From contig NZ_HE610959.1 of NCBI RefSeq assembly GCF_000285515.1, positions 405,233-469,232 of the forward strand: a stretch of 64,000 nucleotides of DNA, written 5' to 3'. The stretch's first letter is position 1. Every line of letters begins with the position of its first letter. The DNA is from Paenibacillus senegalensis JC66. Its GTDB lineage: Bacteria > Bacillota > Bacilli > Paenibacillales > NBRC-103111. The translations under genes and the position numbers were made by a program. The notes under the pieces were generated by a model that saw nothing but the letters and a program-made list of their open reading frames with translations, searched no databases and was not told the origin of the DNA. This document shows positions 43,419 to 51,231 of the stretch, one piece after another.

Positions 43419-43930
43419 AACCTCTCCTCCCCTCTGTATTCCCTGCCTTTTATCACATAACTGGCGGCCGTCTGCTTCATTCTCTCCAAATCCGCCTCGG
43501 TCAGCTCCCGGACGACTCTCGCCGGAGTGCCTAAGGATAACGTGTACGGCGGAACTACTTTGTTCTCCGTCACGACCGAGCCCGCACCAATGAGACTGTA
43601 TTCACCGAGCACTGCGCCGTTCAATACAATCGCTCCCATGCCGATAAGCGAGCCTTTACCGATTTTGCAGCCGTGGATGATAGCGCCGTGCCCGACCGAC
43701 ACCTCGTCCTCCAGCCATAGAGGCTGATTCGCGTTAACGTGACCTATGCAGCCATCCTGAATATTGCAGCGTGCTCCGATCTCAATTGGCGAGAGATCCG
43801 CTCTTAGAACCGCATTATACCACAGACTGCTTTCTTCCCGGACATTTACCTCCCCGATAAGCTTGACTCCATCCGCTAGGAATACGCTCGGGTGAAGCTT
43901 AGGAAGCTTGCCTTTGTAGCCAATGACCAT
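43415..43930 (-). CDS. Gamma-carbonic-anhydrase-like left-handed beta-helix protein
   Basis: 171 residues from ATG 43930 (GGAGG six bases before). Hexapeptide repeats of the LbetaH type (NIQDGCIGHV, VSVGHGAIIHGCKIGKGSLIGMGA as two pieces, GEYSLIGAGSVV). The His of SVGHGAIIHGC and an earlier position, where Zn ligands fall in gamma carbonic anhydrases, are present; a third His seems to be in IGHVNAN. May be a carbonic anhydrase or a related acyltransferase-like protein (YrdA/PaaY type). Coupled to ypiF. Confidence 0.8.
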   Translation of the reverse strand: MVIGYKGKLPKLHPSVFLADGVKLIGEVNVREESSLWYNAVLRADLSPIEIGARCNIQDGCIGHVNANQPLWLEDEVSVGHGAIIHGCKIGKGSLIGMGAIVLNGAVLGEYSLIGAGSVVTENKVVPPYTLSLGTPARVVRELTEADLERMKQTAASYVIKGREYRGEERL

Positions 43931-44005
43931 GTCTGTCCTCCGTACCTTTATTGTTCCGATGCCGGCTGCCCCGTGATTGTAGCAGAGCCCGCCAGAAGTT
44001 GTCAA

Positions 44006-45202
44006 TTACGGGCTATGACTATCATCCAGTTGGATTTTCTCGTCTTCCGGAACGTAGCTTCCTTGTATGACGCTTGAGCCTAATTTATTGATTTGAACAA
44101 CCTGTCCATGCACACTGTGCTCACCCATCTTAAGCATGCCCAAATGGAGCAGCATTTTCAATATTTTTTCCTGTAAAATAGCCTCTGGCTGATCATAGTA
44201 AAAAGGCTTGATCAGCGGCAAAAGCACCTGCTCCAAAGAACGGACCGTCGTCCACTCCGCTGCCAGCGTTTCAATCCATTGAACGATAGCCTGCAGATTT
44301 GGCACAGCTCCCTTATAAAGCTTAAGCCAGAATTGATACAGCGCCTTGATGCTCTCTTCCTTCCTTGCTGCAAGCCGTTCTAGTCCAGCGCTGCTGACAA
44401 GCAGCTGCTCTCCCGTTTCTTCAATCAGATGCTGATAATATGCATAATCATAGAGAAATGAAAAGCGGGTCGGGTATTCCCTAAACCTCCGCCCGTACCC
44501 GAACCTCCAGGCCGCGCGCCCCGGAAGCTCCTCTTGAACAGCCATCCCTTCAAGCAGATGCTGAAGCGGCCTCTTATAAATAAAGCCTTCCGCCGAAAGC
44601 TGGGGGCCATTCTGATGCACATAATGAAGAAAAAACAGCAGATCGTTGCTTAGCAGCCCCTGTTCCTCGCGGTAAACCTCCGGCTCTTCGCCTATCACTT
44701 CCAATTGCGAGGAAAAACGGCCGGCCAAAATCGCTTTTATCCTTTTTTTAATATCCCGCGGAACATGAAATAAATATCGGGTATTTTGCGAATGGCCATT
44801 GAACAACCAGCCTCTATGCTTGTTCTTCAGAATGAGTTCCCGCGGGTTCCAGGCGCTGATCTCTCCCTGCTCCTGCTCCTGCTCCTGGCCCTGGCCCAGA
44901 TTCTGGTCCAAGGCTCCGTTACGGGAAGAACCGTCCGAGAAGCGGGTCTGATTGGCCCGAGCCAGCAAATCTTCCAGGCTGAAAGACTCCCGCTGGTCGA
45001 ACAAGAGCGTATTCACAAACCGGATTTCTTCAAGACTCATGTCACCGATTTGCTTTTCCAACACATCTTTGCGTGTGGCATTGGATAAAATCGATTGGAT
45101 CAACTCATTCTTGGAATGGGTGTTGCATTCGCAAGCATAAGTTTGAGCAATCTTGCTCAAATCTGCAATATCCGAATAACTCAGCATATCTGCCAAATTC
45201 AT
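44006..45202 (-). CDS. Hypothetical protein with a possible helicase-associated winged-helix region
   Basis: 398 residues, no signal or membrane segment. I do not recognise it firmly. The segment LSAEGFIYKRPLQHLLEGM resembles the wing motif of the XPB/Ssl2-type 'helicase-associated' domain seen in some bacterial proteins. A Gln/Glu run (GQGQEQEQEQGE, about residues 103-114, encoded by CTC-CTG repeats on the plus strand near 44870-44890) is a low-complexity linker that may vary in length. Cysteines in YACECNTH near residue 25. It lies 75 bp before the carbonic-anhydrase-like gene. Confidence 0.6.
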   Translation of the reverse strand: MNLADMLSYSDIADLSKIAQTYACECNTHSKNELIQSILSNATRKDVLEKQIGDMSLEEIRFVNTLLFDQRESFSLEDLLARANQTRFSDGSSRNGALDQNLGQGQEQEQEQGEISAWNPRELILKNKHRGWLFNGHSQNTRYLFHVPRDIKKRIKAILAGRFSSQLEVIGEEPEVYREEQGLLSNDLLFFLHYVHQNGPQLSAEGFIYKRPLQHLLEGMAVQEELPGRAAWRFGYGRRFREYPTRFSFLYDYAYYQHLIEETGEQLLVSSAGLERLAARKEESIKALYQFWLKLYKGAVPNLQAIVQWIETLAAEWTTVRSLEQVLLPLIKPFYYDQPEAILQEKILKMLLHLGMLKMGEHSVHGQVVQINKLGSSVIQGSYVPEDEKIQLDDSHSP

Positions 45203-45623
45203 AGGTTATCCTCCGTTCATCCTTTTAGTTTTAGTATGAACGGAATTTGACAGGATATTCCTGTGACAAGCTATTCCTCCTGCTTCATTCAATTCTTATT
45301 TAGCTGCAGCATACTGCACAGGGCTGTCCAGAAAGGCCACCCAGAATGGTTGGCCCAATAATACGAATTTTCGAAGATGCACCGACTCTGTAGACCGTCT
45401 ATAGAGTCGGTCCACAGTGATGGTCCAAAGAGTCGGTCTACTAGGTTCTCCGTCGAGCAAAGGTTTCAATATGAATCTTCGCCAGCGCCTACGGGGTAAA
45501 AGTATACGGAAAAATCGCATGCATTACCACACAACCAATCAGAGAAGATGGTTTTAAGGTGTTGCTCTAATGACTACTAATGAACCTTATCCATGCAAAT
45601 TCTGCGAGAAGCGCAAGTTGCCT
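45203..45623. repeat. Gene-free stretch with inverted and direct short repeats
   Basis: No convincing coding frame. Around 45381-45445 the motif AGAGTCGGT occurs twice directly and once inverted (ACCGACTCT), with GTAGACC/GGTCTAC also repeated, forming a potential hairpin cluster. It lies upstream of the 44006-45202 gene on its promoter side. Confidence 0.5.
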
Positions 45624-45775
45624 TGTGAGGTGCGTAGATTTGTGTGAAGTACATAGAATGGCGCGTCGGTCCGTGAAAAGTATCGCGAGGTGCATAGATT
45701 CCGTGAGATACGTAGATACTGTGATTCACATAGATTCCGTGAGATGCGCAGGTCCGTGATGTGTTTCGCGAGGTG
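45624..45775. repeat. Degenerate 18-bp tandem repeat
   Basis: Units begin near 45684, 45702, 45720 and 45738 with the pattern CGTGAGATRCRTAGATTC, and more diverged copies at 45624 and 45643. A minus-strand frame through it (45577-45792) reads as IYVxHx repeats, but without a ribosome binding site. Looks like a decaying minisatellite rather than a gene. Confidence 0.65.
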
Positions 45776-45902
45776 TTCCGTCTAACGCTCACTTCGTGGA
45801 CTGGACAAGGTACACGTCGAGTTTGGGATTGTGGCCATTGGCCCGCAATTTATTGAAAGCGGCAGGCATCCGCCCTCTGCTTTCCTGGCCAAGCAGCCGC
45901 AC

Positions 45903-45945
45903 AAAAAAAGTTGAACGGAAAACGTTTTTTCCGCTCAACTTTTTA
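45903..45945. terminator. Bidirectional terminator after the anti-sigma gene
   Basis: Stem AAAGTTGA...CGGAAAA/TTTTCCG...TCAACTTT (45907-45914 with 45935-45942, extended inside), seven A on the left and a T-rich right side. Ends the sigma/anti-sigma unit on the minus strand. Confidence 0.8.
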
Positions 45946-46001
45946 TTTTTGGGGACTTATTGGACTGCCCCTTTCTTATGTGAGTCATTATTCTATACAT
46001 G

Positions 46002-46649
46002 TCAAGCCTTCATCCGCGACCACCAGTTCAAAATCAGCAGCGCGGCAGTAATCCCCAAAAAGGACAGGACAACCAGGTAATCCGGAATCGTCTGAATTGG
46101 TCCTAACTTGAGAGGCTCGATAAGAACCTGGGAAGGAAGCGAGCCTGTGCTCATTAACCCGGTATCCACAGGGTGGTAATTATCCGAAGCGCTAACGGCT
46201 TGATGAAAACCGAATTTGCTTTGCTCCACTGCAAGGGGATCGTGGGGCTCTCTGATTACCAAAGAGTAGAGAAAGCTGAACACAAATACCGCAATGCATA
46301 ATGCGATGAATGCAGTCAAATTACGGTGTGCTTTATAAGGTATGGAATAAATCCGATCAGCAATTGGAATTCTCCATGATTCTTTAGTGTAAATTTTATT
46401 CATGACCGAGCCGGTTAATGTTTCTGCAGGCTCTGGGATTGATGCCCCGGTTAAGATGCTGTTATTTCTGTTACCTTCACCAAAGTCCAGTTCTGCCTGT
46501 ATCCAGTTATAGCTTTCTTTCCACACTGCCAGTTCTTCCGCACAGTCGGGACATCCGGCTGCGTGTTCATCCACTTGCAAACGCCGTTGATCCTCAGGCG
46601 ACATCTCCATATATTGTTCGAGGATCTTCTGAACGTCAGCACATTTCAT
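46002..46649 (-). CDS. Anti-sigma factor with zinc-finger motif
   Basis: 215 residues. The N-terminal anti-sigma (zf-HC2) motif is H-x3-C-x2-C in HAAGCPDCAEEL, followed by a helical region and two transmembrane helices (about 112-132 and 188-208; HRNLTAFIALCIAVFVFSFL, YLVVLSFLGITAALLILNWW as two segments). It begins two bases after the ECF sigma stop. Standard membrane anti-sigma holding the partner sigma until an envelope signal; the loop of about 55 residues between helices would face outside. Confidence 0.88.
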   Translation of the reverse strand: MKCADVQKILEQYMEMSPEDQRRLQVDEHAAGCPDCAEELAVWKESYNWIQAELDFGEGNRNNSILTGASIPEPAETLTGSVMNKIYTKESWRIPIADRIYSIPYKAHRNLTAFIALCIAVFVFSFLYSLVIREPHDPLAVEQSKFGFHQAVSASDNYHPVDTGLMSTGSLPSQVLIEPLKLGPIQTIPDYLVVLSFLGITAALLILNWWSRMKA

Positions 46650-46651
46650 TA

Positions 46652-47239
46652 TTAGTTCATCCCTTCACCATCAATAAAGATTGGTTCAAGAACGTAAGAC
46701 TCCATCTGAATTCTGACGCTTGCTCTCGCTCGGAAGAGTAGGGATTTAACTGCGCTTACTGTCTGGCCGAGAATATTGGCAATTTCTTGATAATCAAGCT
46801 GATCATATTCTCTTAATATGAGTGCGGTTCGTTGCTTCTCGGGCAGATTGTTTATCGCATTCCTTACCAGCAGCACCTTCTCATTCCGAAGAATGGTCTG
46901 CTCAGGCAAGGTCTCAGCCGACGCTTCGGGAGTATGGCCGCTTTGTTCCAATGATACTTTGGCGTACTTGTGCTTGCGAAGTTCACTAAGAACCGTATTC
47001 CGCGCAATAGTATAAAGCCATGTAGAGAAAGAAGCCTCCACCTCACGAAACGTGGATAAACTCCGGTAAGCTTTATAAAAAGTTTCCTGGCACAAGTCAT
47101 CGGCAATTGCGTCCAATCCGGAGCTTTTCAGCATGTGATAAACAAATGCGTAAATCTTCCGTTCATAGCGCTGCATCAATTCAGCATAAAGCTCAACATT
47201 GCCGTCCTTGATTTCTCTTATTAACTGGGAATCGGTCAT
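46652..47239 (-). CDS. ECF-type RNA polymerase sigma factor
   Basis: 195 residues from ATG 47239 (AAGGAGG ten bases before); a longer frame to 47353 is not supported. Region 2 (about 10-75): FVYHMLKSSGLDAIADDLCQETFYKAYRSL; region 4 (about 125-175): LPEKQRTALILREYDQLDYQEIANILG with helix-turn-helix SAVKSLLFRARASV (pieces given separately). Co-transcribed with its anti-sigma. A GCAAC-N16-AGTATTA motif upstream may be its own promoter, and a better match precedes the amidase gene at 5767-5794. Confidence 0.9.
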   Translation of the reverse strand: MTDSQLIREIKDGNVELYAELMQRYERKIYAFVYHMLKSSGLDAIADDLCQETFYKAYRSLSTFREVEASFSTWLYTIARNTVLSELRKHKYAKVSLEQSGHTPEASAETLPEQTILRNEKVLLVRNAINNLPEKQRTALILREYDQLDYQEIANILGQTVSAVKSLLFRARASVRIQMESYVLEPIFIDGEGMN

Positions 47240-47289
47240 TACAAACGATCCTCCTTGAGATTTCACGTTTGTTATCCCAGCTTTACTTG

Positions 47290-47317
47290 TAATACTAGGC
47301 TGGGAAGAAAAAGTTGC
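47290..47317 (-). promoter_or_regulatory. Possible autoregulatory ECF promoter
   Basis: Minus strand GCAAC (47313-47317), 16-bp spacer, AGTATTA (47290-47296). The -35 core and following TTT match the amidase promoter; the -10 agrees at 4 of 7 positions. Confidence 0.35.
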
Positions 47318-47327
47318 GGTCATGGAA

Positions 47328-47561
47328 TAAGAAAAGCTTCCAACGATGTCCATGCGATGATGAATAACCCGGTATTAGCGGTAACTTTTCATGCCAATCA
47401 GAAAGCGGATTTTCGGATATCGAAACTTATTCTTTCTGATGTGGTAAGAAAAGCTTCCAACGATGTCCATGCGATGATGAACAACCCGGTATTAGCGGTA
47501 ACTTTTCATGCCAATCAGAAAGCGGATTTTCGGATATCGAAACTTATTCTTTCTGATGTGG
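47328..47561. repeat. Perfectly spaced 117-bp tandem duplication
   Basis: Two adjacent copies (47328-47444 and 47445-47561) differ at one noticed position (GAATAACC versus GAACAACC); a third copy begins at 47562 for about 11 bases. 117 is a multiple of three, so a plus-strand frame stays open through both copies (39-residue repeats). Each copy contains TTTCG-N5-CGAAA. The near-identity points to a recent duplication. Confidence 0.9.
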
Positions 47562-47572
47562 TAAGAAAAGCT

Positions 47573-47945
47573 CAAGAGCAGGATAGTGAAAAAAATCTCA
47601 TGATCCTTATGTGTATGAGCATACGTAACGCTCCTAGCAAACATGACAAAAAGATTGGAGGAAAACCTTAATTCGACAAATCTTCATGTGGAGGATGGTG
47701 GAATCGTTTCATGCTTCTGGAATGAATACCTTCGTCAAAGCCTACTTAAATTCCTTCTTTTTCGCCAAGATTTTCATATTTATAGACGACATATATGGCA
47801 AAATTGTTTCAATAATTTTTTAAAATCCATATGTAGTTGTTTAAGAAGAAAATTTCCCTATATGTGGATTGCAGCAAATAACATAACCGGTCTGCCGTTC
47901 AAATTTTTTTATCTAGCTCGGGAAAAAACAACAAGCGAGTAAAAA
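47573..47945. other. AT-rich stretch without a supported gene
   Basis: The plus-strand frame at 47643-47942 (99 codons) lacks a ribosome binding site and has an unusual composition (many Phe, Arg, Asn) that resembles nothing I know. A GGAGG at 47656-47662 is not followed by a useful start. I see nothing else assignable between the duplication and the small RNA. Confidence 0.4.
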
Positions 47946-47948
47946 ACG

Positions 47949-48023
47949 CAAAAAAAACCACCGATAAATCGGTGGCTGCACAGTCGTGCAATTCGGATAG
48001 GAGTGGAGAGAAACCATACTGTA
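47949..48023 (-). ncRNA. Candidate small regulatory RNA with its own promoter and terminator
   Basis: Predicted transcript of about 75 nt on the minus strand. It starts about 48023, contains a C/U-rich unpaired segment (UUUCUCUCCACUCCUAUCC), then a small hairpin UGCAC-GAC-UGUGCA, then a terminator stem CCACCGA/TCGGTGG (47958-47964 with 47969-47975) followed by eight U. No reading frame of useful size. The pyrimidine-rich segment is complementary to purine-rich ribosome binding sites, as in many trans-acting sRNAs. Function is inference. Confidence 0.7.
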
Positions 48024-48028
48024 CTTTT

Positions 48029-48057
48029 ATTATATGTATCCGTTTTCAAAAAGTCAA
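48029..48057 (-). promoter_or_regulatory. Promoter of the candidate small RNA
   Basis: Minus strand TTGACT (48052-48057), 17-bp spacer, TATAAT (48029-48034): the best sigma-A promoter match noticed in the window. The spacer is occupied by a CcpA-type operator. Confidence 0.8.
48035..48048 (-). promoter_or_regulatory. CcpA operator (cre) inside the small RNA promoter
   Basis: Minus strand TGAAAACGGATACA matches the relaxed cre consensus TGNAARCGNWWWCA at every position, with T/A-rich flanks. Located between -35 and -10, it would give repression when CcpA is active. Confidence 0.7.
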
Positions 48058-48066
48058 CGCTTTTTT

Positions 48067-48080
48067 TGTAAACGTTTTAT
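48067..48080 (+). promoter_or_regulatory. Second cre-like site upstream of the small RNA promoter
   Basis: TGTAAACGTTTTAT (read on the plus strand) matches the cre consensus at 12 of 14 positions. Its centre lies 32 bp, about three helical turns, from the first site. Confidence 0.45.
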
Positions 48081-48092
48081 TTTTTTGTACAC

Positions 48093-48111
48093 AAGCCTCC
48101 CGAAGGAGGCC
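48093..48111 (-). terminator. Terminator hairpin after tyrA
   Basis: Minus strand GCCTCC-TTCG-GGAGGC: a six-pair stem closed by a UUCG tetraloop, followed by TTGTGT, just after the tyrA stop. The U-tract is short, so termination may be partial. Confidence 0.55.
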
Positions 48112-48119
48112 TTTTCTTG

Positions 48120-49256
48120 TTAAACATGTACCGAATATTCCGGCTTCAATAGCTGCACAGCACGTTCGAAATGCTGCTCGTCCCGAAAGGACAGCCTTAA
48201 TATGCCCGGGGCATCTGCCCTGCTCTCCAAAATTTGAATGTTGCTCAAATTAATGCCTGCTTCCCCGAGCCGGGTCGCCAGCTTTCCGACAATTCCCGGA
48301 TGGTCCGGAACATCCACATACAGGTCATAAGTCGCCACCAAAACGCCCTTGCGCCTTTCCGGCAATTTGTTGCGGAAATGCCCCGCACGCTGAAAGGCCT
48401 GTTCGATACTTTGGCCGTCTGCTTGCTCAAGCATTTGCACAAATTGCTCCATGCGCTCATTCCAGTCACGCAAAAGCTCGAGCATTACATCACGATTGTT
48501 AACGAGTATATCCCGCCACATCACCGGATCTCCGGCCGCAATCCTCGTAAAATCACGGAAGCCGCCAGCAGCCAAATTCTCATACAAAGTGTTCGCTTCG
48601 TTATAATCAACAACCTGATTCACGAGCGCTACAGCTATGATATGCGGCAAATGACTGATGGCCCCGACAATCTGGTCATGCTGGACGGGATCCATCTGCA
48701 CAATTTGAGCGCGCGTATGACTTAATAGCCCGGTTAATCTTTCATAAGCTTCTGAGGGGGTCGAATCCATCGGAGTCAACACATAAAACGCATTCTCGTA
48801 TAAATAGGAAGAGGCCGCTTCAACTCCCGAGCGTTCCGAACCGGCCATCGGATGGCCGCCAATAAAGTGGACCCCATCTGGAATCCACTTGCGGGCACTG
48901 GACATTACCGAAGCTTTAGTGCTTCCCACATCAGTAACAATCGCTCCAGGCTTCAGCGGAAGACACTGCAAACGTTCCAAATATTCATCCAGCCGTCCAA
49001 CCGGAACACAAAGAAAAATAAAGTCAGCGCCTTCCACTGCCTCGGAGAGCGAAGTAGTCGCTTCATCCACCACTTCGCGCTGGAGATATTTGTTAACCGA
49101 GTCCGGGTTGGGAGAAAACCCGCATATTTTAACCCCCGGCTTGCCCTTAAAGCAAAGAGCGAGCGAGCCTCCCATTAAGCCAACTCCGATAATCGTAATT
49201 TTGGTGAAAGCGGAGCTGTCCGTTGATTTATTGATTTCTGTAATCCCTATATTCAT
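48120..49256 (-). CDS. tyrA: Prephenate dehydrogenase
   Basis: NAD-dependent oxidative decarboxylation of prephenate to 4-hydroxyphenylpyruvate. 378 residues: N-terminal Rossmann GVGLMGGSLAL, FIGGHPMAGSERSGVEAA with the catalytic His, helical dimerisation domain, and a C-terminal ACT domain (about 300-375; VDVPDHPGIVGKLATRLGEAGINL split) for tyrosine feedback. Last gene of the trp supraoperon here; B. subtilis continues with aroE (EPSP synthase), which is missing at this place. Confidence 0.95.
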   Translation of the reverse strand: MNIGITEINKSTDSSAFTKITIIGVGLMGGSLALCFKGKPGVKICGFSPNPDSVNKYLQREVVDEATTSLSEAVEGADFIFLCVPVGRLDEYLERLQCLPLKPGAIVTDVGSTKASVMSSARKWIPDGVHFIGGHPMAGSERSGVEAASSYLYENAFYVLTPMDSTPSEAYERLTGLLSHTRAQIVQMDPVQHDQIVGAISHLPHIIAVALVNQVVDYNEANTLYENLAAGGFRDFTRIAAGDPVMWRDILVNNRDVMLELLRDWNERMEQFVQMLEQADGQSIEQAFQRAGHFRNKLPERRKGVLVATYDLYVDVPDHPGIVGKLATRLGEAGINLSNIQILESRADAPGILRLSFRDEQHFERAVQLLKPEYSVHV

Positions 49257-49277
49257 CTAATCAACCTTATCTTCAAT

Positions 49278-50378
49278 CTACGCTTGTACCGGCACTTCGG
49301 CCAATACGGATGCAAGCGCTTGGATAAATTTTTCATTCTGTTCCTGACTGCCTACCGTTACCCGAATTTTCGTCGGGAAATCGAGCTGATGCCCTCCGCG
49401 GACAATTATGCCTTTGCGCAGCAAGCCATCAAAGACTTGACCAGCCGGACGCCCCACATCTACCATAATAAAATTGCCGTATGCCGGAAAATAGGACAGT
49501 CCCATCTCAGAGAACTGTGAAGTTAAATATGTAATGCCTTTGGCATTAGCTTCACGGCACTGCTGGATGAACGCTTCGTCCTGTACGGCTGCCAGTGCTG
49601 CCGCTTGACCGAAACGGGACGTATTAAACGGCTCGCGCACTTGGTTGACCGATCGGATCACGTCAGCATGACCGATTCCGTATCCGATTCTAAGCGATGC
49701 TAAACCGTAAATTTTGGAGAACGTTCTAAGCAAAATAAGGTTCTTGTAGTTCTTCATTAAAGCGAAGCCGTCCGGATATTCGGCAGTCATATTATACTCG
49801 GCGTATGCCTCGTCCAAAACAACTAGCACGTGAGATGGAATCTTGCTCATAAATTGTTCCATCTCCGCATGTGTAACCATCGTACCTGTTGGGTTGTTCG
49901 GGTTGCAGACCCAAATGACCTTGGTTTTGTCTGTAATCCGGCTGGCCATCGCATCGAGATCATGCGTTCCGTCATTCAAAGGGACCTCAATGCAAACCGC
50001 CCCTTCTATTTCGGCATTGTGCTTATACTGGGGGAACGTATGAGATGCCATGATGGTCTCATCCCCCTGCTCAAAGAAAGCCCGGGCAATCATCAGGATC
50101 ACCTCATCAGAGCCTGCACCGAAAATAATTTGATCCGGATTCACATCAAAGCGCTGCGCCAGCTCAGCCGTAAGCTGAACCGCTCCACCGTCCGGATAGA
50201 TGCTTGTATTGCTTAATTCCGCGACAATCGCTTCTTGCGCTTTCGGAGAGCTTCCGAACGGATTTTCATTGGAAGCGAGCTTGATAACCTCGCTTAATCC
50301 CAGCTCTTTCTTCACTTCTTCAATCGGTTTGCCCGGCTGATAGACAGGCAGATGAACAATATGTTTTTTGGGCTGCAT
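49278..50378 (-). CDS. hisC: Histidinol-phosphate/aromatic aminotransferase
   Basis: 366 residues from ATG 50378 (GAGGTG eight bases before); a start at 50393 lacks a site. PLP lysine in LRTFSKIYGLASLRIGYG, with NENPFGSSP, NPNNPTGTM and DEAYAEYN. In B. subtilis the hisC gene in this spot serves both histidine synthesis and the final tyrosine/phenylalanine transamination, and its place between trpA and tyrA suggests the same here. Confidence 0.95.
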   Translation of the reverse strand: MQPKKHIVHLPVYQPGKPIEEVKKELGLSEVIKLASNENPFGSSPKAQEAIVAELSNTSIYPDGGAVQLTAELAQRFDVNPDQIIFGAGSDEVILMIARAFFEQGDETIMASHTFPQYKHNAEIEGAVCIEVPLNDGTHDLDAMASRITDKTKVIWVCNPNNPTGTMVTHAEMEQFMSKIPSHVLVVLDEAYAEYNMTAEYPDGFALMKNYKNLILLRTFSKIYGLASLRIGYGIGHADVIRSVNQVREPFNTSRFGQAAALAAVQDEAFIQQCREANAKGITYLTSQFSEMGLSYFPAYGNFIMVDVGRPAGQVFDGLLRKGIIVRGGHQLDFPTKIRVTVGSQEQNEKFIQALASVLAEVPVQA

Positions 50379-50424
50379 TGACAAACACCTCAAGTATAAA
50401 GAATTAAGTAAACAGTTAATTCGC

Positions 50425-51231
50425 CTACACTTTTAATTGTCGCACAAAATCACGAATTTGCAAGAGCCCCTGTTGTTTCGTTTGTTCATCCTGCAGCAGT
50501 GGAAGCGCCTCTTCTATTGTTCTAACAATTGCGCTGCCTACTACAATTCCGTCACATTTGGGCGCGAAGTTAAGCACCTGCTCCCGGTTGGAAATTCCGA
50601 AACCTAGCGCTATCGGCACATCGCTGGCTTCCTTCACTGCAGCAAGAAACTCATCGATCCCCTCAAAAAAGCTCGCCCTCGTTCCGGTAACGCCCAGTGA
50701 GCTGACACAATAGACGAAACCGGTTGCCTCACCGGCAATTCGCTGGACCCGTTCTTTGGAGGTCGGGGCCACCAGTGGAATCAGATGAATATTATACTGC
50801 TCCGCGAGCTTTAAAACCGGAGCGTTTTCCTCGATAGGCAGATCCGGTATGATAATTCCGCTTACGTCATTTTCTTTAAGCAAATCAAAGAACCGCTCAA
50901 GCCCAAGCTGGAGAACCGGGTTATAATAAGTAAAAATAATAAATGGCAATTGACTGCCCCGTTCTCTGCAGCGGCGGGCTGTTTGAATGCAGTCGACGAT
51001 CGTAATCTTATGCTCAAGAGCACGCTGGGACGAGCGCTGAATAACCGGTCCGTCTGCCAGCGGATCAGAGTAAGGCACGCCCAGCTCGACGATATTGGCT
51101 CCGGCCGCTTCCAGCTCGAGGATGATCTCTACGCTCGTTTGCGGGTCAGGATCTCCCACTGATATAAAGGGAATGAGCGCTGTGCCATTCATTTCTTTTA
51201 GCGATTGAAACCTTTCGTCTATCCGATTCAT
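50425..51231 (-). CDS. trpA: Tryptophan synthase alpha chain
   Basis: 268 residues, TIM barrel cleaving indole-3-glycerol phosphate. Catalytic Glu in ANIVELGVPYSDPLADGPVIQ and Asp in IIPDLPIEE; phosphate loop GFGISNREQV and VVGSAIV. The ATG overlaps the trpB stop (TAATG). Confidence 0.97.
   Translation of the reverse strand: MNRIDERFQSLKEMNGTALIPFISVGDPDPQTSVEIILELEAAGANIVELGVPYSDPLADGPVIQRSSQRALEHKITIVDCIQTARRCRERGSQLPFIIFTYYNPVLQLGLERFFDLLKENDVSGIIIPDLPIEENAPVLKLAEQYNIHLIPLVAPTSKERVQRIAGEATGFVYCVSSLGVTGTRASFFEGIDEFLAAVKEASDVPIALGFGISNREQVLNFAPKCDGIVVGSAIVRTIEEALPLLQDEQTKQQGLLQIRDFVRQLKV

Noticed and set aside
45310-45420. Possible insertion-sequence end (GGGCTGTCC-like text)
   Set aside because: No transposase remnant, target duplication or matching inverted end was found nearby.
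45203-45790. CRISPR-like array from the repeated units
   Set aside because: Units are 18 bp, contiguous and degenerate, with no spacers and no cas genes.
45577-45792. Minus-strand frame with IYVxHx repeats
   Set aside because: Explained by the 18-bp degenerate DNA repeat; no ribosome binding site and no flanking gene structure.
47255-47671. 138-codon plus-strand frame across the tandem duplication
   Set aside because: It begins inside the sigma leader, lacks a ribosome binding site, and its openness follows from a duplication whose length is a multiple of three.
47643-47942. 99-codon plus-strand frame
   Set aside because: No ribosome binding site, atypical composition, and its end overlaps the small RNA terminator tract.
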